From NCBI RefSeq assembly GCF_013019105.1, contig NZ_BLTE01000011.1, positions 62,001 through 126,000 of the forward strand: a stretch of 64,000 nucleotides of DNA, in the 5' to 3' direction. The notes under the pieces were generated by a model. It was not told the origin of the DNA. It made no database searches and was given only the letters and a program-made list of their open reading frames with translations. How positions within the stretch are numbered: position 1 is the stretch's first letter; every line of letters starts with the position of its first letter. Below are positions 1 through 8,080 of this stretch, one piece after another. The stretch is from Fundidesulfovibrio magnetotacticus (GTDB lineage: Bacteria; Desulfobacterota; Desulfovibrionia; Desulfovibrionales; Desulfovibrionaceae). Position numbers and translations under genes: made by a program.

Positions 1-488
1 TGTTGGAGGCTTGCGGCCCCGGCTGGACGCTCTCCCTGGACGCCGACGAGCGCCTTACCCCCGGGTTGACGGCGCTTCTGCCCGCGCTCACGGCGCAGGG
101 GACCTGCCGGTCCTTTGCCTTCGAGCGGCGCACCCTCTGTCCGCAGGGAGTGCGCGTGGGCTGGGGGCTCTGGCCCGATCTCCAGGTGCGCCTGTTCGTG
201 AACGGCCCCGGGGTGCGCTACGTCCGCCCCGTGCACGAGCGCCTGGAAGGCCTGGATGGGCCTACGGGACTGGTGCTGGGCGCGGGCATCCGGCACCTCT
301 CGGGGCTCCTCAAGGACGAGGCCCTGCTGGCGGCCAAGCATGCCCTCTTCGACCGCGCCGGGGGCCGGGGCGCGCTGCACCGGCTCAACAGGGAGTATCC
401 GGCCCTGCCCGAAGCCTATTTCGCCGCGCTCCGGGAAGGCCCGGCGGCGGGTCTGTGGCCGGGACGGGTGGCTTTCGCGCCCCTTTGA
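1..488 (+). CDS. Glycosyltransferase family 2, C-terminal part (5' end outside window)
   Basis: The reading frame is open from the left edge of the window, so only the last ~162 residues are visible. The segment SLDADERLTPGL near the left edge is the DxD-type metal/sugar-nucleotide motif typical of GT2 enzymes of the WaaE/KdtX type. It is followed by a region rich in R, W and H (LRF/LQVRLF, VHERL) that matches the acceptor side of these enzymes. The predicted role is transfer of a sugar to LPS core or another glycan at the cytoplasmic face of the inner membrane. Donor and acceptor cannot be told from the fragment. The first in-window start-like codon is an internal TTG and should not be taken as the real start. 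Confidence 0.75.
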   Translation, partial: LEACGPGWTLSLDADERLTPGLTALLPALTAQGTCRSFAFERRTLCPQGVRVGWGLWPDLQVRLFVNGPGVRYVRPVHERLEGLDGPTGLVLGAGIRHLSGLLKDEALLAAKHALFDRAGGRGALHRLNREYPALPEAYFAALREGPAAGLWPGRVAFAPL

Positions 489-553
489 CGTTGCGTTGCG
501 CGGCCAAGAGGGCTAAAGCTCTCAACAGGCCTTAAGGCCGAGAAAGGTCTCCG

Positions 554-2149
554 ATGCGCATCGTCTGCCCTCAATGCGGCTACAGCCGGGATATCCCAGC
601 CGACAAGGTTCCGGCTCGTTCCGCTATCGCCACCTGCCCCAAGTGCCAGTTCCGCTTCCGTTTCCGGGGGCGAGACAGCCTGCCCGCCGAGGAGCCCGCT
701 CCCGAGGAGCCGGTGTATCCGCCGCGTCCCTCCAGGCCCCGCACGGACTGGAATCCCGGCCGCCCTGCCCCGGCCGCGCAATCCTTCGAGCCCAGCCAGA
801 AACTCTACGGGGCCGAGCCCGAGCCCGCGCCCCCCGTCCAGCCCAGGCCCCAGGCCCGCTGGCTCCCGGACCCGGAGCCGGCTCCGGAGGCAGACCCCTA
901 CGACGCCCCGGCGCGCAGGCGGCCCGCGCAGCCAGAGGACGACGACTTCGCCCGGCCCCCCTTCGTTCCCGCCCGCGAGCCGGAGCCCGATCCCGAGCCC
1001 TGGCGCGCTCCGGCCGCGCCCGCTCCGCCCGCATCCCCGGCGCGCGCGTCCGTCCAGGCGCGCCGTCAGACGTTCGAGCCTGTCCCGCCTCCGGTCCAGG
1101 CGCCGAACGGCACGCGCATCTGGAGCCAGCCGCCCGGCGACGACGGCGAATTTCAGGCCCCTCCGGGCCATACCGGCCAGGACGTCCGGCCCCCGGCCGA
1201 TCCCTGGGACATCCGCGGCAACGAGCCCTCCCAGGGGCGCTTCGTGCCCACGGACGATTTCGACGACGCCCCCGCGGCGCCTGCGGCGCGCCGCGCCCAG
1301 GTCCGGGTGGAGCGGACCCAGAATCAGGCATGGGCCAACGACCCCGACGCGCCGCTGCCGGAAGAGCAGCCCCAGGACGTGCAGCCTTCCGAGGCCGTGG
1401 CCGGGGAGGACTCCGTGCGCGACATCTGGGCCAGGCTGCAGGCCATGGGCGGCGAGACCCGGCCGCGCCAGTCCGGCGGCCCCGAGCAAGCCGAGGCCCC
1501 CGGGCACGGGCATCCCCCGGCGCGCCACGACGGCCCGGCCCCCTGGGAGACCCTGGAGCACCACGGCGTGGTCCCGGCCTACCTGAACACGGCCAAGGCC
1601 ATCCTCGTGCGGCCGGGCGATTTCTTCGACCAGCTGCCCCCCATGGAGGGCGTGCTGCGCCCCCTGGTGTTCGCCCTGGTCACGTGCCTCGTGGCGGTGC
1701 TCGCGGGCGTGGTGTGGAACTCCTTCGGCCTTGGCCCCAACCTTTCGGAACTGGGCCGCACGGACGGCTTCCAGGGCCTGGGCAGGGGGCCGGTGGGCGG
1801 TCTGGCCATGCTGGGGCTCGCGCCCATCGTGCTGGCGGGTTTCGTCTACCTGGACGCGGGGCTCGGGCACCTGCTGCTGGGGCTTCTGCGCTCCGCCACG
1901 CGGCCCTTCGCGGAGACCTTCCGCACGCTGTGCTACGCCGGCGCTCCCTGGCTGCTCTCGCTCTTGCCGGTTCCGTATTCCTATCTTATTCCGGTTGTGT
2001 TGATCTGGCACATGACGCTGCAGGCCATCGGGCTCAAAAAGCTGCACCATGCGGGCTATCCGCAGGTGCTGGCTGCGGTGCTGGTGAAGTGGTCGCTCTA
2101 TTTCATGGCCTCCTTTGCGTTTCTGCACGTGCTCATCACGCGCAGGTAG
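554..2149 (+). CDS. Zinc-finger (MJ0042-type) and Yip1-like membrane protein
   Basis: This 531-residue protein opens with an MJ0042-type zinc ribbon (C5-x2-C8 and C28-x2-C31). Residues ~45-310 form a long Pro/Glu/Ala/Arg-rich, low-complexity linker. The C-terminal ~190 residues contain about five hydrophobic segments resembling a Yip1 domain (for example LRPLVFALVTCLVAVLAGVV and the stretch ending VLAAVLVKWSLYFMASFAF). Such proteins are common in deltaproteobacteria and their function is unknown; a membrane-anchored assembly or sensing role is only a guess. The ATG follows GAGAAAGGTC. The next gene starts 9 nt downstream and the pair is probably cotranscribed with the lipoprotein at 2548. Confidence 0.8.
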   Translation: MRIVCPQCGYSRDIPADKVPARSAIATCPKCQFRFRFRGRDSLPAEEPAPEEPVYPPRPSRPRTDWNPGRPAPAAQSFEPSQKLYGAEPEPAPPVQPRPQARWLPDPEPAPEADPYDAPARRRPAQPEDDDFARPPFVPAREPEPDPEPWRAPAAPAPPASPARASVQARRQTFEPVPPPVQAPNGTRIWSQPPGDDGEFQAPPGHTGQDVRPPADPWDIRGNEPSQGRFVPTDDFDDAPAAPAARRAQVRVERTQNQAWANDPDAPLPEEQPQDVQPSEAVAGEDSVRDIWARLQAMGGETRPRQSGGPEQAEAPGHGHPPARHDGPAPWETLEHHGVVPAYLNTAKAILVRPGDFFDQLPPMEGVLRPLVFALVTCLVAVLAGVVWNSFGLGPNLSELGRTDGFQGLGRGPVGGLAMLGLAPIVLAGFVYLDAGLGHLLLGLLRSATRPFAETFRTLCYAGAPWLLSLLPVPYSYLIPVVLIWHMTLQAIGLKKLHHAGYPQVLAAVLVKWSLYFMASFAFLHVLITRR

Positions 2150-2158
2150 GAGGGCGGC

Positions 2159-2494
2159 ATGTTTTCCTGGATCGTCAAGCGGTTCAAGAACCTGGTGTCC
2201 CTGCGCAGGCAGGCGCGCGACACGGCCCCGGCGGCCTTCCTGGACCTGTCGCGCGAAATGCGCGAGCTGGCCGAGATCGCGGCGCGCGTGTGGCCCGAGG
2301 AGCCTGCCTTCCAGGAGCGCGTGCGCGGCATCCGAGAGGAGATGGACCAGCTGGACCAGCTCACGGCCAAGCCCGAGTTCAGAATGTTGCCGCTCAAGAA
2401 GCGGCTGGAGTTGCGCGAGAGCCTGATTCACTCCAAGACGCAGCTCATGGACACCGTGTCCACCGCGCCGTCGCCCACTTCCAGGCCGCAATGA
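2159..2494 (+). CDS. Conserved hypothetical protein, 111 aa, helical
   Basis: This small charged protein has no signal peptide, although the first residues (MFSWIVKRFKNLVSL) look amphipathic. Residues ~30-95 are rich in E, L, R and K and predict as long helices or a coiled coil (REMRELAEIAARVW, EEMDQLDQLTAKPEF). No known motif was recognised. It starts 9 nt after the Yip1-like protein, with AGGAGGGC as ribosome site, and is followed 53 nt later by a lipoprotein. The three genes look like one operon. Its tail overlaps no other gene. Confidence 0.65.
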   Translation: MFSWIVKRFKNLVSLRRQARDTAPAAFLDLSREMRELAEIAARVWPEEPAFQERVRGIREEMDQLDQLTAKPEFRMLPLKKRLELRESLIHSKTQLMDTVSTAPSPTSRPQ

Positions 2495-2547
2495 TCCGGG
2501 TCCGGTTCTTGCTTTGCGACCTGGTAAAACACCCCGCGAGGCTTACG

Positions 2548-3276
2548 ATGAAACGAATCGCCATGGTTCTGGCGCTGGCCGTCACCCTTTCGGCATGCGC
2601 CTACGAGCCGAAGATGGCGGAGCAGTCCGTGCTCTACGTGGACGTGCACGTGAAGCGCAACAATCCCAGCATCTTCGTCCAGCCCATGAACGCGCCCACG
2701 CGCCCCTTCAAAGCCGTGGTGCTGCCCTTCACCGTGCAGCAGGACGTGGTGAACGCCCGGCATCTCTCCAAGCAGCTCACGGAGGTGTTCACCAACACCT
2801 GGCTGGAGGATAAGGTGTTCCCAGCCCTGTTCTACGAGCCCTCGCAGGAGATGCTCTCCAACGAGCAGGCCATCCTGGTGGCGCGCGACAGGGGGGCCGA
2901 CTGCGTGGTCACGGGGCGCATCGCCTACATCTACGCGGGCGGCACGCGGGCGGAGTCGGCGGTGTCGATCTCCTTCGAGATCTTCGACGTGAACTCCGGG
3001 CAACGCATCTGGTCCATGGCCCAGTCCGGACGCATGGACCCGGGCCGCAGCGCGGACTACATCTTCTTCAAGCGCGAGTCGCGCCTGCCCCAGGACCCTT
3101 TGTGGTCCATCATGACCGCCATTGCCCACGACACGGGCGGCCCCATCAAGAAGTGGAACGGCGGCATGCAGTTCCAGGTGTCGGGCGCCACGCTGGCCCC
3201 GGTGTCCGTACCCGTGGAGCACGCGCCCCCGCCGCCGCCCAAGCAGCCGCTGCAGAGCTCCAACCTGGTCAACTAG
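2548..3276 (+). CDS. Lipoprotein of unknown function (LpoB/GNA1162-like fold possible)
   Basis: This 242-residue protein starts at ATG 2548. The signal peptide MKRIAMVLALAVTLSAC has a clear lipobox (LSAC, lipidated Cys17). The mature part has blocks such as FKAVVLPFTV, ARDRGADCVVTGRIAYIY and SISFEIFDVNSGQRIWS. These recall periplasmic lipoproteins with a TolB-N/LpoB-like alpha-beta domain, in which a [D/A]GADxVVxG block is common. The tail is Pro-rich (HAPPPPPKQP). It likely sits at the inner leaflet of the outer membrane. Upstream in-frame sequence is open for a long way, but the lipobox fixes this start. A hairpin terminator follows at 3284. Confidence 0.75.
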   Translation: MKRIAMVLALAVTLSACAYEPKMAEQSVLYVDVHVKRNNPSIFVQPMNAPTRPFKAVVLPFTVQQDVVNARHLSKQLTEVFTNTWLEDKVFPALFYEPSQEMLSNEQAILVARDRGADCVVTGRIAYIYAGGTRAESAVSISFEIFDVNSGQRIWSMAQSGRMDPGRSADYIFFKRESRLPQDPLWSIMTAIAHDTGGPIKKWNGGMQFQVSGATLAPVSVPVEHAPPPPPKQPLQSSNLVN

Positions 3277-3283
3277 CCCAGGA

Positions 3284-3323
3284 GCGCCCGCCCGGACCCA
3301 TCCCGGCGGGCGCTTCCCGTTTG
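3284..3323 (+). terminator. Candidate terminator after the lipoprotein operon
   Basis: A perfect 9-bp inverted repeat GCGCCCGCC (3284-3292) / GGCGGGCGC (3305-3313) with a 12-nt loop begins 7 nt after the stop codon at 3276 and is followed by TTCCCGTTT. The U tract is weak. On the facing strand a second hairpin, CTTGCCTG/CAGGCAAG (3424-3447), could end the LysR transcript. Confidence 0.5.
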
Positions 3324-3519
3324 GGCGCGCCTGTCTGGCGCGCCATGGAGCCCTGGCCCGCGCGCAGAAGCAGGGAACCGTGGCGCGACACGGCGGCGGC
3401 CCGCTTCACGGCGGGCCCGTCCCTTGCCTGGGCCATTTCAGGCAAGGATGGGCGTCAGCCACTGCGTCTTGCGAGCGACGCCCGCGGGGCCTGGGTGTTG
3501 CGGGTGGAGTCGGAACCCT

Positions 3520-4491
3520 TCAGCTCAGGGCAAGGTTGATGCAACTGCCGTCCGCGGACGACAGTTGCAGATGGCGCGAACTGGCGCGCATCCCGTTCAC
3601 CAGCCAGGCCAGGCCGGGGTCTTCGTCCATGCTGGAATTCCAGATGAGATGGAGGTCCAGGGGTGGGATTTCCCAGGGCGCGTCCACCACGCGCGTTCCA
3701 GTGGCCTTGGCCAGGGTGGTGGCGATGAGCAGCGGCACGGTGGCCACCAGGCAGGTGCTGGCGGCGATCTGGGCCGAGGCGAAGAGGTGCGGCGAATAGG
3801 CCACCACCTGGCGCTCCAGTCCGTGGGGCAGGAGGTAATGTTCCACCAGGTTCGGCCCCTCGGCCGGGTGGTAGGTGCGCACGTGCTGGCAGGCGGCGTA
3901 TTCGTGAAGCGTGAAGGCGTCGCCCGCATGAGGGTGGTTCGGCCCCACGAGGCAGACCAGCTTGCTCTGCAGCAGGTGCGCCCGGGAGAATCTTGCGGGC
4001 ACCTGATTGAGCCAGAAGGCGGCGTCGAGCTCGTTTTTGTCGAGCAGGTCGAGCGTGTTGGCGTCCGCCTGGGTGATGATGACGCGCACCCTGTTGGAGG
4101 CCTCGCAGAGCCTTCCAGCGAATACAGGGATGTACAGCTGTGACTCGATTTCCGATGATGCTATGCAGAAGGTGCGGTCGCTGCATAGCGGATCGAATGC
4201 TTTATATTTTGTGATGGCTGCAAGCTCCGAAAGTTGTTTTTCAAGGGTGTGAAGCAGATGCCTGCCGAGCGGCGTTAGAACATAACCACCTGAACGTCCG
4301 CCGGAGTTGCGTTCAAGCAGGTTGTCCTCGAAGGAACGCCGCGCCTTGTCCAGCAGGCGGCTCATGGCAGGCTGGCTGATGCCGATCGTCCTGGCGGCGC
4401 GGGAAACATGCCTCTCTTTCAGTAGTATGAGCAGGTGGGGAAGGATGTTGAGGTCAAAGGAGAAAGCATTCGATTGCAGCATAGTTATCAT
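3520..4491 (-). CDS. LysR-family transcriptional regulator
   Basis: This 323-residue protein has an N-terminal winged helix-turn-helix (residues ~15-75; HVSRAARTIGISQPAMSRLL is the typical LysR recognition region). A ~200-residue substrate-binding-like domain follows, with the family pattern FCIASSEIESQLYIP and a C-terminal LVNGMRASSRH. The overall look is of the NodD/LinR-like branch. The inducer and target are unknown. It is transcribed away from the AT-rich gap that precedes the small gene at 4966. A TGGAC-N5-GTCCA palindrome lies just before its start codon. The first third of the gene is clearly poorer in G+C than the rest of the window, which suggests recent acquisition or a relaxed region. 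Confidence 0.9.
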   Translation of the reverse strand: MITMLQSNAFSFDLNILPHLLILLKERHVSRAARTIGISQPAMSRLLDKARRSFEDNLLERNSGGRSGGYVLTPLGRHLLHTLEKQLSELAAITKYKAFDPLCSDRTFCIASSEIESQLYIPVFAGRLCEASNRVRVIITQADANTLDLLDKNELDAAFWLNQVPARFSRAHLLQSKLVCLVGPNHPHAGDAFTLHEYAACQHVRTYHPAEGPNLVEHYLLPHGLERQVVAYSPHLFASAQIAASTCLVATVPLLIATTLAKATGTRVVDAPWEIPPLDLHLIWNSSMDEDPGLAWLVNGMRASSRHLQLSSADGSCINLALS

Positions 4492-4504
4492 GCCCTGTCT
4501 GTAT

Positions 4505-4519
4505 TGGACTTATTGTCCA
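4505..4519. promoter_or_regulatory. Candidate LysR operator (TGGAC-N5-GTCCA)
   Basis: A perfect 5-bp inverted repeat, TGGAC TTATT GTCCA, lies 13 nt upstream of the LysR ATG. LysR proteins commonly repress themselves from such partially palindromic T-N(11-13)-A sites in the divergent gap. The assignment rests on position and symmetry only. Confidence 0.35.
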
Positions 4520-4858
4520 GCATTGTTTACATCCTGCGGGTAGATTCTGGCAAGTATATTGTCGTATGTTGTACCTAAGATGTGAATGCGGAGTTTCGGG
4601 TGTGTGATACAAGGTTCAGTATTGTGGCAAACGGGAAGGAAGAGTGTGTCTTTAATATAGTAGACAATGTAATCAAGTATTGTGGTTCGTGCGGGGAACA
4701 CTCTCCGGCGCTTGCTGATGTTTGTTGCGGTCTTCACTCCGGATGTCGCAAGTGCAAATTGGTTGCAGCGCTCTGGCCCCTTTTCGGCGTGTTTGCATCA
4801 TATATGTCGATAGATCGAATTTCATTTAAAGCTTTTCATACTTCAAGGTGTTCCGAGC

Positions 4859-4893
4859 AAGCCGATACTGCGCAGCGTATCGGCTTTGTCGTC
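4859..4893 (+). terminator. Intrinsic terminator inside the AT-rich gap
   Basis: A perfect 10-bp stem AAGCCGATAC (4859-4868) / GTATCGGCTT (4877-4886) with loop TGCGCAGC is followed by TTGTCGTCTTC. The U-rich side is only on the + strand. No convincing gene ends just upstream, so it may close a small RNA or attenuate the transcript of the gene at 4966. Confidence 0.6.
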
Positions 4894-4965
4894 TTCACTA
4901 TCGCCATCGCATTTTCAGGATGCACTCACTTCAAGCATTTAAGGAATAATCTGAAGGTGTACAAC

Positions 4966-5238
4966 ATGCGGATCGATGTGGACATGCTTCATCACATGCT
5001 CGTCTCCTGCGTGCTCCAGAATAAAATAGGCCGCCGCGTTACACGGCGTGCTCTGCTCGCCGCTTGCGAAGACTACCTCGTCGGCGCAAGGAAAAGGCTG
5101 CGTTTCGCCGCCGACATCGCCCGGCAAATCCCCGGCAAGGACGCCCCGGTCAGCGCCCTCGCCGTCATGCACAGCCTGCTCGGCGTCGGCGGCGACACCC
5201 TCGCGCGGTACGTGGACTCCCTCTCGCCTTCCGCCTGA
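4966..5238 (+). CDS. Hypothetical protein, 90 aa
   Basis: The ATG at 4966 is preceded by GAAGGTG at a good distance. The frame is open further upstream to 4582, but that part is AT-rich and compositionally unlike coding sequence here, so the short form is preferred. The protein (MRIDVDMLHHMLVSC... LLGVGGDTLARYVDSLS) is mostly helical, has no signal peptide, and contains a basic stretch RRVTRRALLAACEDYLVGARKR. I do not recognise the family. It lies about 100 nt before ahbC on the same strand. Confidence 0.55.
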   Translation: MRIDVDMLHHMLVSCVLQNKIGRRVTRRALLAACEDYLVGARKRLRFAADIARQIPGKDAPVSALAVMHSLLGVGGDTLARYVDSLSPSA

Positions 5239-5339
5239 TCCGCCGCCGCCCCCGCCCTCCGAAATGTGATCCAGGTCCTTTGCGCACCGGGGCGAAATCT
5301 GCTAGCACCGCCCCACCCCAAGCTCGAAAGGACATCACC

Positions 5340-6521
5340 ATGATCGGCATCTCCAAGCTCTACTGCGGCACCGTGGAAGCCTCCGACGCCCTGCGCTACG
5401 GCCGCCATTCCGGCAAGCTGCCCTCCCACCTGCTCCAGTTCTCCAAGGACAAGAAGCCCGTGGTGGTCTGGAACATGACCCAGCGCTGCAACCTCAAGTG
5501 CGTCCACTGCTACGCCAAGGCCCTCGGGGAGGACGGCGGAGACCCCATCTCCACCGACCAGGCCAAGACCATGATCGACGACCTCGCCCAGTACGGCGCG
5601 CCCGTCATGCTCTTCTCCGGCGGCGAACCCCTCGTGCGCAAGGACCTCGTGGAACTGGCCCACCACGCCGTGGGGCGCGGCATGCGCGCCGTCATCTCCA
5701 CCAACGGAACCCTCATCACCAAGGAAAAGGCCCGCGAACTCAAGGACGTCGGCCTCTCCTACGTGGGCATCTCCGTGGACGGCCTCGAAGAAGTCCACGA
5801 CAAATTCCGCGCCGTGCCCGGCTCCTTCAAGAAGACCATCCAGGGCATCGAGAACTGCAAGGCCGAAGGCCTCAAGGTGGGCATGCGCTTCACCATCAAC
5901 AAGCGCAACTGGCAGGAAATCCCCGGCCTCTTCGACCTCATCCGCGACCTCGAAGTGCCCCGCATCTGCTTCTACCACCTCGTCTACTCCGGGCGCGGCT
6001 CCGAACTCATCAAGGAAGACCTCGACCACGCCGAAACCCGCCAGGTGGTCGACCTCATCCTCGACAAGACCCGCGACCTCTTCCAGGCCGGACACGAGAA
6101 GGAAGTCCTCACCGTGGACAACCACGCCGACGGACCCTACATCTACTACCGACTCCTCAAGGAAGACCCCAAGCGCGCCGAAGAAGTCATGGAACTGCTC
6201 CAGTACAACGAGGGCAACAACTCCGGACGCGGCATCGGCTGCATCTCCTGGGACGGACAGGTCCACGCCGACCAGTTCTGGCGAATCCACACCTTCGGCA
6301 ACGTTCTCGATCGCCCCTTCTCGCAAATCTGGGACGACCCGAACATCGAACTGCTCGCCAAATTGAAGGACAAAAAGAAGTACGTGGGCGGACGCTGCGC
6401 CACCTGCCGCTTCCTGAACATCTGCGGCGGCAACTTCCGCGCCCGCGCCGAAGCCTACTACGGCGACGTCTGGGCCCAGGACCCCGCCTGCTACCTCACC
6501 GACGCGGAAATCGCGAAGTAG
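5340..6521 (+). CDS. ahbC: 12,18-didecarboxysiroheme deacetylase AhbC (radical SAM)
   Basis: AhbC removes the two acetate side chains of 12,18-didecarboxysiroheme to give Fe-coproporphyrin III in the siroheme-dependent heme pathway. The 393-residue protein has the radical SAM cluster C50-x3-C54-x2-C57 (MTQRCNLKCVHCYAK), an FSGGEPL SAM-binding motif and ISVDG. Its SPASM-like C-terminal cysteines lie in GGRCATCRFLNICGGN and the following PAC. The ATG at 5340 follows GAAAGGA. The next two pathway genes, hemB and ahbD, lie downstream on the same strand, separated from it by a hairpin-rich gap. Close NirJ-type paralogues exist, but the neighbours support the Ahb role. The codon use is notably C-ending and uniform. 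Confidence 0.88.
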   Translation: MIGISKLYCGTVEASDALRYGRHSGKLPSHLLQFSKDKKPVVVWNMTQRCNLKCVHCYAKALGEDGGDPISTDQAKTMIDDLAQYGAPVMLFSGGEPLVRKDLVELAHHAVGRGMRAVISTNGTLITKEKARELKDVGLSYVGISVDGLEEVHDKFRAVPGSFKKTIQGIENCKAEGLKVGMRFTINKRNWQEIPGLFDLIRDLEVPRICFYHLVYSGRGSELIKEDLDHAETRQVVDLILDKTRDLFQAGHEKEVLTVDNHADGPYIYYRLLKEDPKRAEEVMELLQYNEGNNSGRGIGCISWDGQVHADQFWRIHTFGNVLDRPFSQIWDDPNIELLAKLKDKKKYVGGRCATCRFLNICGGNFRARAEAYYGDVWAQDPACYLTDAEIAK

Positions 6522-7077
6522 TAGCACGGCGAGCGTTGCGGCGGGGTCGGGCGGCAGGGTGGTCGGAGAATATGCCTCCGGCGGCCAAAGGGCTACGCCC
6601 TCTGGACTCCCTCTCCGCTTCGCGGGCTTCACCGGGAAGGACTGTGTTGCCGGGACCGGCTAGAGCCTTGCGGCTGCGTCGCCTGTCGCGCGGGGATTCG
6701 CGCAAAGCCGCGAATCCCCGCGCGGGGGGCCGTGGCGCTTCGCGCCAGATGCTGGATGAAGATCTTTGGCTTGGGTTTTTTATTGAGATTCCTCGCGCAT
6801 CGCCGCTTGCGGCGATGGCGGTCCGCCGGGATAAGCGCTGCTTTGAGCGCGTTCCCGGCGGGTGTCTGCTGCCGAGCCGCGCCCCTGTACCGCGTAGCCG
6901 GTGAAGCCCGCGAAGCAAATGCGGGGTCTGGGGGGGTCATCCCCCCAGCGGGTCCAGGGCGGCGCCCTCTCTGGCCGCCGGAGGCTTCTTTCCGCACGGC
7001 CATTTGCGCAGTGCCGGGGGGGGCGACGCAAAGCGCCGGCTTTCCGGCCGACCATCATCCTAGAGGAGAGCGACCAC
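6522..7077. repeat. Hairpin-rich 556-nt gap with an inverted-repeat-bounded element (6574-6985)
   Basis: There is no credible gene here. Two blocks are exact inverted copies of each other. GCCTCCGGCGGCC at 6574-6586 matches 6973-6985, and a 19-nt block at 6617-6635 (GCTTCGCGGGCTTCACCGG) matches 6898-6916. Between them lie several perfect hairpins: a 16-bp stem at 6687-6702/6709-6724 with loop CAAAGC; CATCGCCGC-TT-GCGGCGATG at 6798-6817; and a G-run/C-run hairpin at 6928-6948. The left end (ATGCCTCCGGCGGCCAAAG ... CTCTGGACTC) recurs around 43738-43947. This is a dispersed repeat or MITE-like element sitting between ahbC and hemB. The ribosome site of hemB (GAGGAGA) is at its downstream edge. 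Confidence 0.7.
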
Positions 7078-8076
7078 ATGCCATCCATTGCCTATACCTA
7101 CGATTTCCACCGTGGCCGCCGCCTGCGCCGCACGGCCGCCCTGCGCGACCTGGTGCGCGAGACGCGCCTTACGCGCGACGACCTGATCATGCCCTACTTC
7201 GTGGCCGAGACCGGCCCGGAGGACATGGTGAAGCCCATCGGGTCCATGCCGGGCCAGAACCAGCTGGGCATGAAGGCCTTTGTGGAGCGCGTGGCGCGGG
7301 CGGTGGATCTGGGCCTGAAGGCGTGCATCCTCTTCGGCATCCCCGCGCGCAAGGACCCGGCGGGCACGCAGGGCTACGCCGAGGACGGCGTGGTGCAGCG
7401 GGCGGTGCGCGCGCTCAAGGCGCGGTTCCCGGAGCTGGTGGTGGTGACGGACGTCTGCCTCTGCGAATACACCTCGCACGGCCATTGCGGGCTGCTGGAC
7501 GACGACGGCCGGGTGCTCAACGACCCCACGCTGGAGCTTTTGGCGCGCACGGCCCTGTCGCACGCCCAGGCCGGGGCGGACATCGTGGCCCCCTCGGACA
7601 TGATGGACGGCCGCGTGGCGGCGATCCGCTCGGTGCTGGACGGCGCGGGGTTCGAGGAGCTTCCGGTCATGTCGTATGCCGTAAAGTATGCATCCGCGTA
7701 TTACGGTCCGTTCCGCGAGGCCGCAGAGAGCGCGCCCAAGTCCGGCGACCGCAAAAGCTACCAGATGGACCCGGGCAACTGGCGCGAGGGCCTGCGCGAG
7801 GCGGCCGCCGACGTGGCCGAGGGCGCGGACTTCCTGATGGTGAAGCCCGCCGGGCCTTACCTGGACGTGATCCGGCAGGTGCGCGACGCCTTCGACCTGC
7901 CCGTGGCCGCCTACCAGGTGAGCGGCGAGTACTCGATGATCAAGGCTGCGGCGCAGCTGGGCTGGATCGACGAGGAGCGGGTGGTGCTGGAATCGCTCAT
8001 GGGCATCAAGCGGGCCGGGGCTGATTTGATCCTCACGTATTTCACCGAAGACGTGCTGGCGCGTCTGCAGGGGTAG
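7078..8076 (+). CDS. hemB: Porphobilinogen synthase (delta-aminolevulinate dehydratase)
   Basis: HemB condenses two 5-aminolevulinate molecules to porphobilinogen in the cytosol, an early step shared by heme, siroheme and cobamide synthesis. The 332-residue protein is of normal length. Both active-site lysines are present: K203 in [12 protein letters not shown] and K256 (Schiff base) in [12 protein letters not shown] cysteine triad C127/C129/C137 ([14 protein letters not shown]) indicates a zinc-type enzyme. The start ATG 7078 has GAGGAGAG seven nt upstream, so the long in-frame upstream extension is not used. ahbD begins 4 nt after its stop, so the two are translationally close. Confidence 0.96.
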   Translation: MPSIAYTYDFHRGRRLRRTAALRDLVRETRLTRDDLIMPYFVAETGPEDMVKPIGSMPGQNQLGMKAFVERVARAVDLGLKACILFGIPARKDPAGTQGYAEDGVVQRAVRALKARFPELVVVTDVCLCEYTSHGHCGLLDDDGRVLNDPTLELLARTALSHAQAGADIVAPSDMMDGRVAAIRSVLDGAGFEELPVMSYAVKYASAYYGPFREAAESAPKSGDRKSYQMDPGNWREGLREAAADVAEGADFLMVKPAGPYLDVIRQVRDAFDLPVAAYQVSGEYSMIKAAAQLGWIDEERVVLESLMGIKRAGADLILTYFTEDVLARLQG

Positions 8077-8080
8077 GCAC

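Larger units (their letters stand above)
4492..4965. other. AT-rich intergenic island with an orphan terminator
   Basis: This 474-nt gap between the LysR gene and the small gene at 4966 is visibly AT-rich (about half A+T by eye, against about 30% around it). An open frame from 4582 runs through it into the next gene, but its codons are unlike the rest of the window and it carries no recognisable domain. It contains the LysR operator candidate, several A/T runs usable as promoter elements, and the intrinsic terminator at 4859-4893. A short transcript ending at that terminator is possible. Confidence 0.5.

Noticed and set aside
416-2491. 691-residue minus-strand frame over the Yip1-like gene and the small gene
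   Set aside because: Antisense to two well-formed genes; composition is shadow-like (Arg/Gly/His) and no ribosome site or family match supports it.
4582-4965. N-terminal extension of the small gene at 4966
   Set aside because: The 128 extra residues come from an AT-rich stretch with no domain, it crosses a strong terminator, and ATG 4966 has its own ribosome site.
5073-6632. 519-residue minus-strand frame over ahbC
   Set aside because: Antisense to a certain radical SAM gene; Val/Glu/Gly-rich shadow composition.
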